From Phoronis australis (lineage: Eukaryota; Phoronida; Phoronidae): DNA of 64,000 nucleotides. Positions 12,051 to 23,829 of this stretch are shown one piece after another. Position 1 is the first letter of the stretch. Every line of letters starts with the position of its first letter. Made by a program: the position numbers and the translations under genes. The stretch covers positions 353,655 to 417,654 of the forward strand of contig NMRA01000106.1 of the NCBI GenBank assembly GCA_002633005.1, read 5' to 3'. The notes below the pieces were generated by a model. It had not been told where the DNA came from. It did not search any database and saw nothing but the letters and a program-made list of their open reading frames with translations.

Positions 12051-12355
12051 AGTGATTTATTGAAATATATACATATGGCCATAGGTCCAAACTATAACAT
12101 ATACAAGACAGAAGGGCATTGTCAGGTACGTTACAAACTGGATAGTAAATTGTGACGCTTGAGAGCATGATGGATGAATTTTAAAAGTAGGATATCTGGA
12201 GTTCTCATGAGAGATTCAAATTTAGATGTCGTAGGAGAATGACAAAAACGACCACTTAAGTACTTAACCCGAAGGTCTTGGTAGCACTGCAAACTAACAA
12301 AAGGTGGTATTCGTCCTATACGCAACCCGAATTACATAACTCACACAACCTATTT

Positions 12356-14390
12356 TCATAGGGAATATTTTTGAGGCGACCTCTTTCCACTAGTAACGAA
12401 TGATTTGAACATCGCAATCGAGTCAGAGGCTGGATAATTCTCAAGACAATACATTGTTTTATACCTCACATAATAAGGCAATTTTGCGTTACATTCGATA
12501 TCAGATTGCCAGCCTTGCAAATAAGAGTTGTTGACACGTTGAGAAAAAACTGTCAAGAAATACGCTTGGTTTACCACACCCTAATTAATCCATACATCTG
12601 AAAAACCATACACAGACAGAAGTTTCCTTACAAAATTTGCCTAGTTATAAGATGATCTTCCGATCAGGTCTGACTGAAAAAGCATATCATATGGAGCCTT
12701 TACCCTACGATTACCAGGCATCTCCAGAATTTTGAACCAGTATTTTACACAGGATACAAAATATTTACTAAGCAATGGGAATCGACCACATTCTCCCATA
12801 ATTTCCGAGTTTGAAGAACAACTGCCTACTCCTAAAATGTGTTCAAAACTTGACATTTACATTTTCCAATTGTCCATATTCCTTAAAGCCCCATATTTCA
12901 GCGCCGTAACACAGATGGGGATAAACCATTTTATCGAACAGGTGAAATGCTATTGACGAGGATAGATCACGACATGTTAGCTTTAATTTACAAATTGCAG
13001 AGTCAGCTTTATTTGCTTGACTAGATAGGGCTTTAATGGCTTTGGTCCACGAAACTTTTGGAGTAATAAGTAGTCCAAGGTATTTGTAATGAGACATCAC
13101 GTCGACCAAAGTTCCTTTGTAAAACCATTTCTCATATCGTCTAAGGGGACCACAATTTCTGAAAACGACCACTTTAGTTTCCTTCAAGTTAAGTTGCTTG
13201 CCCCTTGATTCGCAAAATTCTGCCAAACAATTTAGCAGACGCTGTAAGTTGATGGCAGTAGAGGAACATAACACCATGTCGTCTGCGTACAGCAGGGAGT
13301 TGGAGTTGACTCTTGTCACTTGTTCGCTGATGTATGTGCTATTAATATCACTGTTTGCACTCAGCTGATCCAGAAATTCCTTTAGATACAACACAAATAA
13401 TAATGAGATGATCATGCCACCCTGGCGAGTGTCAACAGTACAATTAAAGAACTCTGTAAGACCATTTTGAGTTTTCTCACAAATGCGCAATTTACTATAC
13501 ACAGAGCGGATTATGTTGAAAATTTTACCATGCACATCAATGTTTTTCAGTCTATGGAAGAGTAAATTATGTGGGATTCAATCGAATGCTTTCGAGAAAT
13601 CTACAAAGGCACAGTAAAATCTCCCACCCTGCCGACTCAAATACTTGTGACACATAGCTTGAAGTGTAAACACTTGGTCAGTCGTAGAATAGCCTTTTCT
13701 AAAGCCAGGTTGAGACTCATAGAGTTTATCATTACTTTCAGCCCAGTAATAAAGACGATTATTTAGAAGTTTGGTAAAAAGTTTTCCCAAAGCACACAAA
13801 AGGGAAATACCTCTATAGTTATTTTCGTCCTTGATATTACCTTGTTTATGTACTGGAGTAAGCACTTCGTCACACCAAGTCTGGGGATAATACCCAGAAT
13901 AAAAAATTGCATTAAAAACTGGCGCTATCGCTACCTCAGTGCACTTCAGCATTTCAAAAATCACCCCATCATAACCCCCAGCTTTGCCATCAGGCAATTG
14001 TTCAACGGCCTCATATATTTCAGAAGGCAAAAATCAGTTTTAAGATCAACTGGGTAATTGTTAGTACACTTTTCACAGGAACTATCACGTTCAATCATTT
14101 CCTGCTTGGCAAATTTACTCAAAGACTCGTCAATAGAGCAGTTTTGGTTCAATTAATCCTTGAAATAGGCGTGCCATTTCTGCAGACTAATTGTAGAAGA
14201 CATACGGGATGTCCGAATATTGGATTTAATTATTTGCCAGAACTCCATAGGGTTATTTTGGAACGTTTAATGGCTTCAATAAGTCGGGCTTCATATGTTT
14301 TCTCTTTCTGTTTAAACAGATCATGGAAAGCCTTCTTTTTACTTTATACGCGTTATGGTAAAAAGACAGAAAAGTTGAACTTCGTCCTCT
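12356..14390 (-). pseudogene. Decayed non-LTR retrotransposon (LINE) with reverse transcriptase, copy 1
   Basis: The reverse transcriptase lies at 14030-12843. Visible landmarks are NYRGISLL (RT block 2), FVDFSKAFD (block 3), GGMIISLLFVLYL (decayed block 4) and the catalytic YADD at 13290-13279. An in-frame TGA at 13578-13580 directly after FSKAFD splits it. A frameshift near 14030 separates upstream linker coding (14152-14030). Downstream, 12856-12356 still reads as LINE C-terminal region in broken frames, with blocks such as YFVSCVKYWFKILEMP, SQRVNNSYLQGWQ and YKTMYCLENY. Coding traces upstream reach about 14390. The 5' part with the endonuclease was not found, so the copy is truncated. It is a CR1/Jockey-like or related clade; the exact clade was not determined. 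Confidence 0.85.
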
Positions 14391-14399
14391 AACTCAAAA

Positions 14400-16200
14400 T
14401 CCTGAATCCGCCTTTGCAACGGCTACTTCAGACTGTCCGTGTTAAAAGACTGAGTGTTCCGCTAAACTCGATGTGTAATCCACGGAAGACACGAGCTCGA
14501 TGCTGCCAGTTAGAGCATTTGGTGTCTCACATGAGTGATAAAAGCACTATTCAACTAAAACCACAAACTCGTAGTTTTGAAAAACATGCTCTATCATGGT
14601 TTTTGGTGGCAAGCTGAGCGTGGAGTTTATAAATTCTTACAAATTGTTAAGAGTTGATGAGAGTTGCAGAGGATTTTTTCTTTAGTAAAGTGTGATGAGG
14701 AAGTCGTTTTCAAAAATCAAGAAAAAGAGAAAATTTATGCCGTTTCATCTGGGAACATGGCTCATGCCAAATCAGGTTCAGTATCCGAGAAATAACCTTA
14801 TGAACGTTACTTTCTTGCACTTCTCTACAGCTTTTGTTTCAAAAAAGTCTGACTGCGTGTCGACTTGAAAAACAATACACTCGTGCGTGACACGCACGCG
14901 CCATTTGCTCGATTTTACTACATTCACTGGAAGAGTACAATTTTGACGAAGAAAATTTGCTCTGAAGTTTGGTTGGCTGGGATAAAATTCTAAAAAGACA
15001 ACTAAGTGAAACCAATTCAGTTGTCGAACAGTGCACAGTTTTGTGGAAGAAGAATTGACGGAAAAATGACCAATATAGATGTCGCTCTATTTCTTTTCCC
15101 AGTTCCAGCCTGCCGCAAACAAATTTATTCTATCCAAGACTATCCTTTTCTAAGGGGAGCTTATTACCAGCTCCTGTCCAAGCCTTATACCCCACATGGA
15201 GTACGACGTATTGCGTCACTCGCACACGGACTAACCTTGTTTCCTGTTGGTCAAATGCAAAGTGGGAGGGCTTATGACCTTTTTAGGCTAGTCAGATGTC
15301 GGTCAGTTGGGACGTAAACTGACTGACATCGAAGCGTACGTAATAGCTAACCAAACCAAAACATCTTATTGGTCGCACAGTAATGGTGCGATGACTTGAC
15401 ACACTTGTGAAGTACATTTCGAATCGAGTCTGACGCGCTTCAATGACTCGTAATGTGTCAGAAAAGACCCGTCACAAGGTTACGCTAGGGGCGTTCCATA
15501 CACACACACAGAAACCCGTGTGTCGTTCGTCATGTTTCCAGAGGGTAGAGGACTGCCTAGATAGCGCTCACCTCTGAGACGAAATTTGAGGGGTTCCGAA
15601 TAGAGTCGTAACTATGATTGTGGCGGATAGACACCCATGAAGGTGGGGATCAATTTCCACAACACAGTTTACCAATCAAATGACTGGCAATGTACATGAC
15701 AGTTTTAACTGAAACTGCCAATCGGTAACTACATATGTAGCTTCCACATTTAAAAGTGACAGAACGAAATCATTTGAAACATGAACCATATTCAAGGTTC
15801 CAATTAAGTTTCAAGAGAATGAAATCACGGATACTACATTGAAATATGACTCCAGGTCATCAAGCCAGCTGTAAACCGGAATTAAATAACAATAAAAAAA
15901 CACAAATGAAAATATGAAAAAACTAAACAAAAATGTTTAATAAAAAGAAATCTACAATTTTTCTGTTCTCAGTACAATTTTGCAGCGAGTTTCCCTAACA
16001 GCACATGCTTCCGTGTGAGGTCACTCCCCAGCCATTGTCACAGCGCTTACCTCTTCTGGTACGCAAGTTAATTGTTCCACCGCATTACCAACACCTTCGC
16101 ACATAGGACCCGGAACGTCAGTTCTCTTTGGCTGCTCTACCCTAGCTCATATACATGTACATGATGCATTAGATTCGTAATAATTGGGGGGGCACTAAAC
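14400..16200. other. Intergenic, no gene recognised
   Basis: Only short open frames without recognisable domains or supporting splice sites. Nothing further is claimed. Confidence 0.3.
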
Positions 16201-16239
16201 TTGGGGTACTAAAGTGTGCCCTAAACCGGCTGAATTTCG

Positions 16240-16640
16240 CTAAGATTTGCCGCGATATGAGTGAGGGTTAGTTGACCTTTGGGGGCGGCTTGTACCCGGG
16301 AAAAGCCCGGCCGGGAGTGTAGGGTGGTTCTGTGCCATGCGATGCTCGGGTGGGAACCACCGCAGGTCCTCCAGGTAGGTTTGTGCTTGCACCGTTATGT
16401 TGTGCAATTTCCCTTGTAGTTAAGGCATAGCAGTGTCTGCTAGGTGAGTGTGGTATGGGGTCAGTAGAGGTGCCTGTAATGTGCAGCAATCACAGCTTTC
16501 TCTCGGCGACCAGGGTGTGGCTGGGCTTCGAGCTTGGCGGGAGCGGTACTGTTCACCGTGAGGTATCCAATCTGTCCTCCTTTGCCGTGCCCCAAGTCTA
16601 ACATCGTGCCTGCATCCCGGAGGGCGGGGGGGGGNTTATA
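16240..16640. other. GC-rich patch ending at a G-run with one N
   Basis: The stretch is clearly more GC-rich than its flanks and contains CCCGG-rich segments. It ends in a run of G interrupted by a single unresolved base at 16635. An open frame on the minus strand (16489-16268) is Pro-rich and matches nothing I recognise. It could be a repeat remnant or an assembly seam. Confidence 0.35.
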
Positions 16641-16870
16641 GCCCAGTTGGCTGTTTGGTGTACCCACTTGGTACTTTATATGATATTTGCCCATTTGGCA
16701 GTTTGTACCTACTTGGTACTTGTTATTGAATTTGCCGCTTTGCTCGACCCAGTTGGTAGGCAATCGGCCAATACCCATTTGGTATCATGTACCCATTTGG
16801 TACTACATGTATGCTAACCTGTGCCACTTAGTATCCGATACTCAGTTACACTTTGGGTATCGGAAATGTG
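16640..16870. repeat. Degenerate array of a self-complementary TACCCATTTGGTA motif
   Basis: At least five copies of a 13-bp near-palindrome (TACC, five bases, GGTA) occur in about 200 bp. Variants include TACCCACTTGGTA, TACCTACTTGGTA and TACCCATTTGGTA, with half-copies such as GCCCATTTGGCA and ACCCAGTTGGTA. Spacing is irregular. Confidence 0.6.
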
Positions 16871-18293
16871 TGTGTTATCTCTTGTAATTAAGGAACCCAT
16901 CTGGTTCCTTCTGTGAAATATTTATTTGTAGAGCTGTGACCCTGAAATTCCCAATACAACTTAAAATATTTATTATTCTTGTTGTTTTATTTGTCCCCAA
17001 TAAATAACAATAAAGCAACAGCAGCATTGATATGAATGACATGTACATATGTACATGTATATTTGGACATTCGGTTTGCGATGATTAGATGCTTTCGGTT
17101 AGTGTTGATCGTCAATATTTTTGTGAAAAGTGCCTCGCGTAATTTTTTATCATTTGCCCAACTTCTTCCTTTATATACGAATGTAACTTTGTCTCCTACT
17201 AAAATACTTTCATGTCCCTTTATTATCTCTTGACTTACATCAACACAGGCCACTGTTGTGTATTTTGCTTGGAACGAACACCGGCGGTAAAATGATAATT
17301 AAGAATATAATTGTTTTTCGTTTAAAGTAGATTAGACAATACTAAGTAGCGATGTTCAGGCAGTCACTGCAGCTGTCAATAGCAAAAAGTTTACTCACCT
17401 TTAATTCACAGCTCATCAAGTTTTTAATTATTATTCCTGGCAATTTCGTTGTTTAAATTTGAGGCTGAAGTCTTGTGATTCTACCGTCGCGTGCAGAAGA
17501 ACGTGGTCAATAGTAATTTTGTGTGAATCTGTAAGTCGCTTACGCTGTTTATACCTTGTTTTTCAAAAAACTAAACTAACATGTGACTTTACAATACAGT
17601 ATAGCATATCAATTGTGAAATATTTCACGAGAATACAACAATGGAGATTATCAGTGATCTAATGGAAAAATGGATGTAGAGAAAATATATATGAGGGGAG
17701 CCTTATTGGAAACAAACCGCATCACAGAAATTTGTCACCCCAGCTTCCAGAACAATGCCATCATCGGCTCCACATATAGGGACAGATATCTTGTCTTACG
17801 GTCCAACATCATAGTAGTTAGAAAGGATTAGCAGTTAGGTGTATATTCTCAGACACTTAAACACCTTTGCTCATGTCAGGTTTAATTATCTTTTCAGGAA
17901 TAGCTGAGTGTAGCCAAAGATCAAATTGCTTAAATGTATGCCACTGTTCAAGCAACAGACCCTAGAGTTCAGTTTAGTGAAAGAGGTTTTAATATTTAAA
18001 ACAACTACTGTTATCATGATCCCAATCCATGGACCCGTTTCAAGAACACTGACTTAGCTAAGACAAATCTTAAAGGCAGCCTCCAGTGGCTAAAACACCT
18101 TTTTGACACCAGAAATGCAAGTATTTTTCATAAAAAATGTTGTTGTTTTTGCTTCTTACATACCACGAAAAGTAATTGACACGTAAATTACATCGCTCAT
18201 AATTCGTAGCCCCTTCGAGCGCTCCAGAAAAAATCTCAACCAATCAGAGTGCCATTTCTTGGACGTTTTGTACTTATCGATCTCTGGGCTAAA

Positions 18294-18428
18294 ATGCCGC
18301 GTTGCGTGGTGTACGGTGTAGTAATGTCAGCGGCAATGGCATACATATGCACGTGCGCCGTGCGTTGAACAGATTCGTATCCACGACAAGGACTGGCGAC
18401 AAAATTCCCGATCAGCAAGATCTATTCT
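18294..18428 (+). pseudogene. Possible broken start of a THAP zinc-finger gene
   Basis: An ATG at 18294 reads MPRCVVYG. After a one-base shift near 18317 it continues CSNVSGNGIHMHVRR and then runs to a stop. The M-P-x-C-V-V-x-G-C-S-N start is the usual beginning of a THAP (C2CH) domain. The frameshift and the lack of the rest of the domain point to a relic or a misread first exon. Confidence 0.35.
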
Positions 18429-19177
18429 AGACTAGGTGCAAAACTGTATACAAATTCTACAGCTTCGCGCCGATGTGGGTAAAAAATGACTAAATAAAAT
18501 CTGACTCAGAAGTAGTGTCATTAAAAGCTGCACCGCTCTTTGAGTAAACCAAGTTCTTTACTGGTGTTGGAAAAAATATCGTACTACCGCTCATCTACTG
18601 CTAGAATTGAAGTGGGCTCTTCTGCGTCGGCTTTTGGTGATTACGTCACCTGACCTGAACAGTTTCTTTTCCCACGGTGTGTTCTTCTATCAACTGTTCT
18701 TTGCTGCCACGAGGTTGCGTACTGTCACAACAAATTGTCGGAACTTGTTTCATTTCGTTACAAGTTTTCAGTATTTTTAAGACGAGCAAACCGAATTTTA
18801 GAACGAACATTAGTGCTGCAAAGCTGTCATCCTGTTCTAAAAGATGTCGCAAAGTTTTAGTACTGCGCGTGTGCGTGTCAGGAGCGTACTGGCAAGGTGA
18901 GTGTCCGAATTGTCTCCGAGATTTTGTATGCACCCCGTCGGTCGTTGGCTCTGGGATATGAGTTTCACAACGAGGTGACTAACCCGGCCTGTATGAAATT
19001 TCGTGGTCTAACGGAGCTCCGGCTCAATTCACAGTGTTACCTAGCTGTATTTTGGAGATAGTTTTCAAACTCAGCTACCTGGCTGGCTACAAAAAAAATC
19101 TGCTGTGCGCACTTTGGTGTTGCTGTTCCGGCCAAGCGTATTGGGAATCTGGCCCAAATCGGAATATTCTGCATGAT

Positions 19178-20680
19178 TTAGGTCGTTCCCGTAGGCCTAA
19201 CGCACAAGTCCTTTATTTTGAGTATCTGTGTAGTCTTAAATAAAGGATCCGTATGGGCATTAAAATGACTAGAGGTAATAGTACGTACGAACAGCCTTTT
19301 TCTGTAATTTGAATATTCTATGATGTTCACATCCCCATAGCAGAATGTCATAATTAAAATGAGGAAGGACAAGGAATTTATATACAGTTTTCAAAGTTTC
19401 AAAGGGCAAGAAATGTTTAATGCTGTTAAGAACACCACAGAATCTGAGTATCTTTCTCAACACATTGTTTACGTGTGGAGTCCATAACAGGTTTTCGTTG
19501 ATGGTAACACCAAGAAAATTCAATGGATAAACTCTTTCTTTTTCCAAGTCATTAAACTTTAAATAAAAACCATCAATACATTTTGGGTGTTTATGAAAAA
19601 ATATGAATTTTGTTTCAGTTGCATTTAAAACCAGTCCATTTACATTTAACCAAGACTGAATTTTCTCCAGCTCTCCAAAATACATGGGTGACTCATCAAC
19701 AAACAACGTGCTATGGATACCATAAATAATAGTAGTATCATCAGCATAAAGTATGCAGTCAGAGAAACTCGTGAACTTCACAAAATCATTCATATAAATG
19801 ATGAATAATAACGTACCCAGTATAGACCCATGTGGGACACCCTGCAGAATTGGAATTGTGTTAGATTTTATGTTATTAATATGAACATAGAGAGATAATT
19901 TCTCAAGAAGCTTAAAGACAAGGGATTGCAACCATAATATAGAAGTTTTTCGGGTAAAATTGAATGACTAAAGGGTCAAAAGCTTTGGAAAGATCAATTA
20001 GAATGGCCAGGGTAATTTATTATTTTCCATAGCCTCGACAATTCTATCCGTAAATTTAGCTGAAGCCAGTTCTGTCGAGTGCCCCCCACGAAAACCATAC
20101 TGGGCAGGTTGTAGCAAGTCATTAGATTGGAAATATTCGTAAAGTTGATTATAAATATTGTTTTTCGAAAATCTTTGAAAAGCCTGAATGAACAGAGATA
20201 GGCCTGTAATTATCTAAAAACAACGGGTACCCTTTTTTAAGTACAGGAATAACCTTGGTTATTTTCAGGTTTCAATTTTGGTTGAAAATGGACTGTTTAA
20301 ACACAAAACACAATGGTTCAATCAATAGATTGTTTAGACATTTTATTATTTTCATGGATATGCCATCTTGACCACAAGTAGGTTTAGCTAGAAAAGAATT
20401 AATCACTTTTCTAATATCAATTGGGGAAATTGGTTCAAATTCAAATCTACATGTAGAAGGGTATTTACAATATAAAAAAGACATGTGACAAGTTTGAAGA
20501 ATGGGTAGGTAGAGAGTGTGAGGCAATATTACTAAAATAATTATTAAAATGATATACAATCTCACCCTCGTCACAGACCACTTCATCTTTTATCTTCAAT
20601 CTGGTAGGTTTATTTGATAAGACATTTCTATTCAACAAATTATATAATAATATATGACAAACTTTAAATTTCGTAAACAT
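19178..20680 (-). pseudogene. Decayed non-LTR retrotransposon (LINE) with reverse transcriptase, copy 2
   Basis: The clearest part is an open stretch at 19931-19269 with QGVPHGSILGTLLFIIYMND (RT block 4), the catalytic LYADDT (YADD at 19748-19737) and the thumb. The CR1/Jockey-type tail (QKKAVRT, then HFNAHTDPLFK) continues in another frame to about 19190. Upstream, 20586-20272 keeps a linker and PTCGQDGISMKII (RT block 1). Block 3 (LSKAFD, near 19980) is reached only through several stops and shifts. The order and orientation are right for one element, but it is dead. It is more decayed in its middle than copy 1 and belongs to a different subfamily by sequence. Confidence 0.85.
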
Positions 20681-20699
20681 TTTATTTGTCTAGTTGAAT

Positions 20700-22640
20700 C
20701 TTACACATATGATTTCAAGTAAACATAACTCTCACGGTTACATGTAGTACCGTCTCCTACCTGCAAGCGACAATTTCAAATTCTTGAAGCAAGTTGATGA
20801 AAAGTTTTGAAGTCTAATGATCATGTAATTTATTTTCAAGTGGTCTACGAGTCTCCTAGTCCAATGGCTGTCCGATATTCCAAAATGTATAACTCTCGTT
20901 CACATTCGCAATAAGTTCAACGGGACGAAGAGTTGCAATTTCGGCTTATGACTGTTGAGAAACTTTTAGGTCGCATACTTGGTAAAACTTCAATTCAGTT
21001 GCAAATAAAACTTAAAAGTGCATTGTGTTTTCTATAAGAAAGTGAATTTTTTAGTGATCTAGTCCACACTTATCACTATAAAACTTGTCTTGATAAAAAA
21101 TTACCGCCTCTGAGCTTGGGGAGGGCAGGGGTGAGGATCTTGACATTGCCATCTTTTAACACATGACCAGTTTCCGGGAGGTGATTAAAACAGCCGAAGG
21201 CACACCCTCTCCAGCAGCCCTTCTATATGTTGGTACAGGCATTTTTAACGGTTGTTCTGTTTCTCCAACATACATCTCTCCGCAGTTGTCTTCCTCACAC
21301 TCAATCGCATTCCACTAACACGCTCTTTCTCTCGTTTATCCTTATGATTTTGCAAGTACCTGCCCCAATGTTCTTACATAACTATATATCAGCCTTGTGC
21401 CATGGTGGCCACTGATACGTCTTAGCTTCTCCTCCGTTGGAGGACGTTACTTGTTATTACCGTTACTTACACTGTACCCTACCCACATTTGTGAAAGTCA
21501 TTTGGGGTAGCTGTAATAACGAGAGCTTGCAGGTTCACGTATGATCTCTTCTCTTCTCTGTCCCCGGGACCTGACATTAAGTTTTTCGCTCTGTACGTGA
21601 GATTCCGGGTCACGTCATACTTATAATTTATGCTTTAACAGGTGGTGGTAGTCGACTGCTAGATACTGGTCCGTGTAGGTACATGTAGGCTTGCGATACA
21701 CATTTCCGGCCAAACTTATGTACAATGTTCCCTTTGACGGAGGTGTGATGCCTCCAAGATGTATATGTAAGTAGTGCCCAGCAAACCAGATTTAATACGA
21801 ATACAATGAACTTTCCTTGATGGGACAACAACTACATTATTGTTCCACAATACTGGTTGTTCTCCATCATCGCAGCTGAGATGAAAGATGACAAAAACAT
21901 TGAAAATCCCATTGAAACATACTCAACTTTGTCACATTCTACCTGCCAGCAATTCCGCCTCCACCAGTTGTCTTAAATATCACACAGCCCAATGTCCACT
22001 ACTTTCCACCCACCCCGTGGTAAAAGTTTAGCAATCCCCAGCTAGGGGTCCAGTTTGATCAGCATGTTCACTTAACCACGAATAGCCAAAGGATACTTTT
22101 ATTGTTTTGAGGAGGTGGGTTTCTTATCTCCCACTATTACCGTTGTATTTGTCATATGGCCAACAGTATTTTGCAGGTTGCACAATAGGACTATAAACAT
22201 TGTGCCGAATCGTTATCACACATTCTTGTTTTGGGTCCAACACCAAAATTGTTTTACCCCTATTTTATTTCGTTATTTTTGTTGTAATTACTACCCTTCC
22301 TACGACCGCGAAAGACAATCATGTAAGCCGCTTACGTTTCCTGCATCTCGCTCTGTTTAGCTGGATAAAAACGAGAAGCCAATTTATTCGTTTACTTCGC
22401 ACATATTCGACCTGGTAATTTCCCTTTTTTGGGTCGCTGATGGTTTATTTTTTCGTATTGGTAACGGATATAAAATGTTATCACGGTAAGGAGTTTGTGA
22501 GATCGTTTTTTGAGATTAAAGACCTAATTTCATTTTAGTGTTTAGCCAACTAAAAGGCGAAATGCAGCCTTATTTGACTGTGTAATTGTTCTCATTGGAT
22601 GACGACTGTAACAGAATGTTAGTGCTGAAAACAATTCTAG
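20700..22640. other. Intergenic, downstream of RASD; no gene recognised
   Basis: No exon with domain support was found. A minus-strand AATAAA (plus TTTATT near 22444) lies about 830 nt past the RASD stop and could be its poly(A) signal. This is inference only. Confidence 0.3.
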
Positions 22641-22651
22641 TAACACCATGG

Positions 22652-22798
22652 TCCAGTTGCATAAAAGTTATACGCCGTTTACCAACAATGACGTCCATCA
22701 TCACGCCTCACGCTATTATTGTTGAACAATAAGCCTGAGGTCATGCAACAATCAAACTTATCCAGCGGATAATTTCGAAGTTTTATGCAACTCAGCCC
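22652..22798. mobile_element. MITE-like element with terminal inverted repeats
   Basis: Left end CAGTTGCATAAAAGTTAT and right end TTTTATGCAACTCAG are inverted copies about 145 bp apart. Inside, a second inverted pair (GTTATACGC against GCGGATAA) is visible. There is no coding capacity. If the RASD transcript runs to the poly(A) candidate further on, this would lie in its 3' UTR. Confidence 0.55.
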
Positions 22799-23275
22799 AG
22801 AAGTAGAAGTGTTGCGCACAGACATTCGTGCATACATGCAAATCTTAACCACAATGGTGAAATCTTTTCAGACGTGCGCCGCTTATAAGGGGTCATTCGA
22901 ACTGATGTTCCCATGACTGAACCATTTGTGACCTTCAACTGCTTAAGTAAATTGTGGATACTGGCATCATCAGAAACAAACCCAAGTGATGCACGATTCC
23001 AAAGTATTTCTATTCCAGCGTTTGCAAATGATGACGCATTTTATCTCTCCACTAAGCATGGTACATAGGTAGCCGGGGAAATATTTTAGTCATTGAATAG
23101 ATAGCTGGGTGAAGATCGTGCACCCTGAGCCCGAACGATGCGTGTTTAAACTGAACCGTGCCACCTCTACGCAACTGTCATAGCAATCAAATTTGAGTTC
23201 CTCCTTGACCCACCTCTCTTGGTGCACTTAGCTCTATCAGTAGCCTGGTTTCTTACGCCGGGCTCAGTTAAAACA

Positions 23276-23829
23276 TCACATGATTGCGCATTTTGTGTTT
23301 GACTGTCCTTCCTTTTGATCCAATTTATCACAACTATCTCGAGTTCGCATCCTGAGTAGATCCGCCCTGATGCTAGGACGCCTTGCGTTCGGTGACACAG
23401 CTCCGCAGGCGTCACTCAGCTTCCGGCGTATACTCACTTTTGACCGACCCGTTTTCCCACCATTACTACTCACATAGTTCGGCTGAACTCTTCGATGTAA
23501 CGAAGGACTCATTTCAGTAGGTAGTTTAGCCTGCGTAAACAACTTCACAAAAACCTCATCAATGTTTAAATCCTTTTTGGCAGACGTTTCTACAAAATGA
23601 CACGAAGGAAGGTGATCGATGATATGCTTTATTTCAAACATGTCAACTGCTTTGTCCGCCAACTCACACTTGTTTCCAACTATCACCATGACGGCGTTGG
23701 CCATTTTCTTTTTTTTCTTTTGGTCACTCGACATTTGTAATTTACTTTCTAAGATCTGCTCCCGCAAACGCAGCACTTCTGTAAAGGACGCTGGGTTGTC
23801 GTAACTGAACACGAGCACAAACAGGTCAC
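23276..23829 (-). CDS. RASD: RASD exon 2 (G4, G5, basic tail, CAAX)
   Basis: Starts after TTTCAG at 23829 and ends at the stop at 23276-23278. It carries DLFVLVFSYDNPASF, the Lys run, GNKCEL, ETSAKK, AKLPTEMSPSLHRRV and the CAIM tail. A GTG at 23818 is an internal codon, not a start. A C-terminal Met in the CAAX box predicts farnesylation. Confidence 0.93.
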
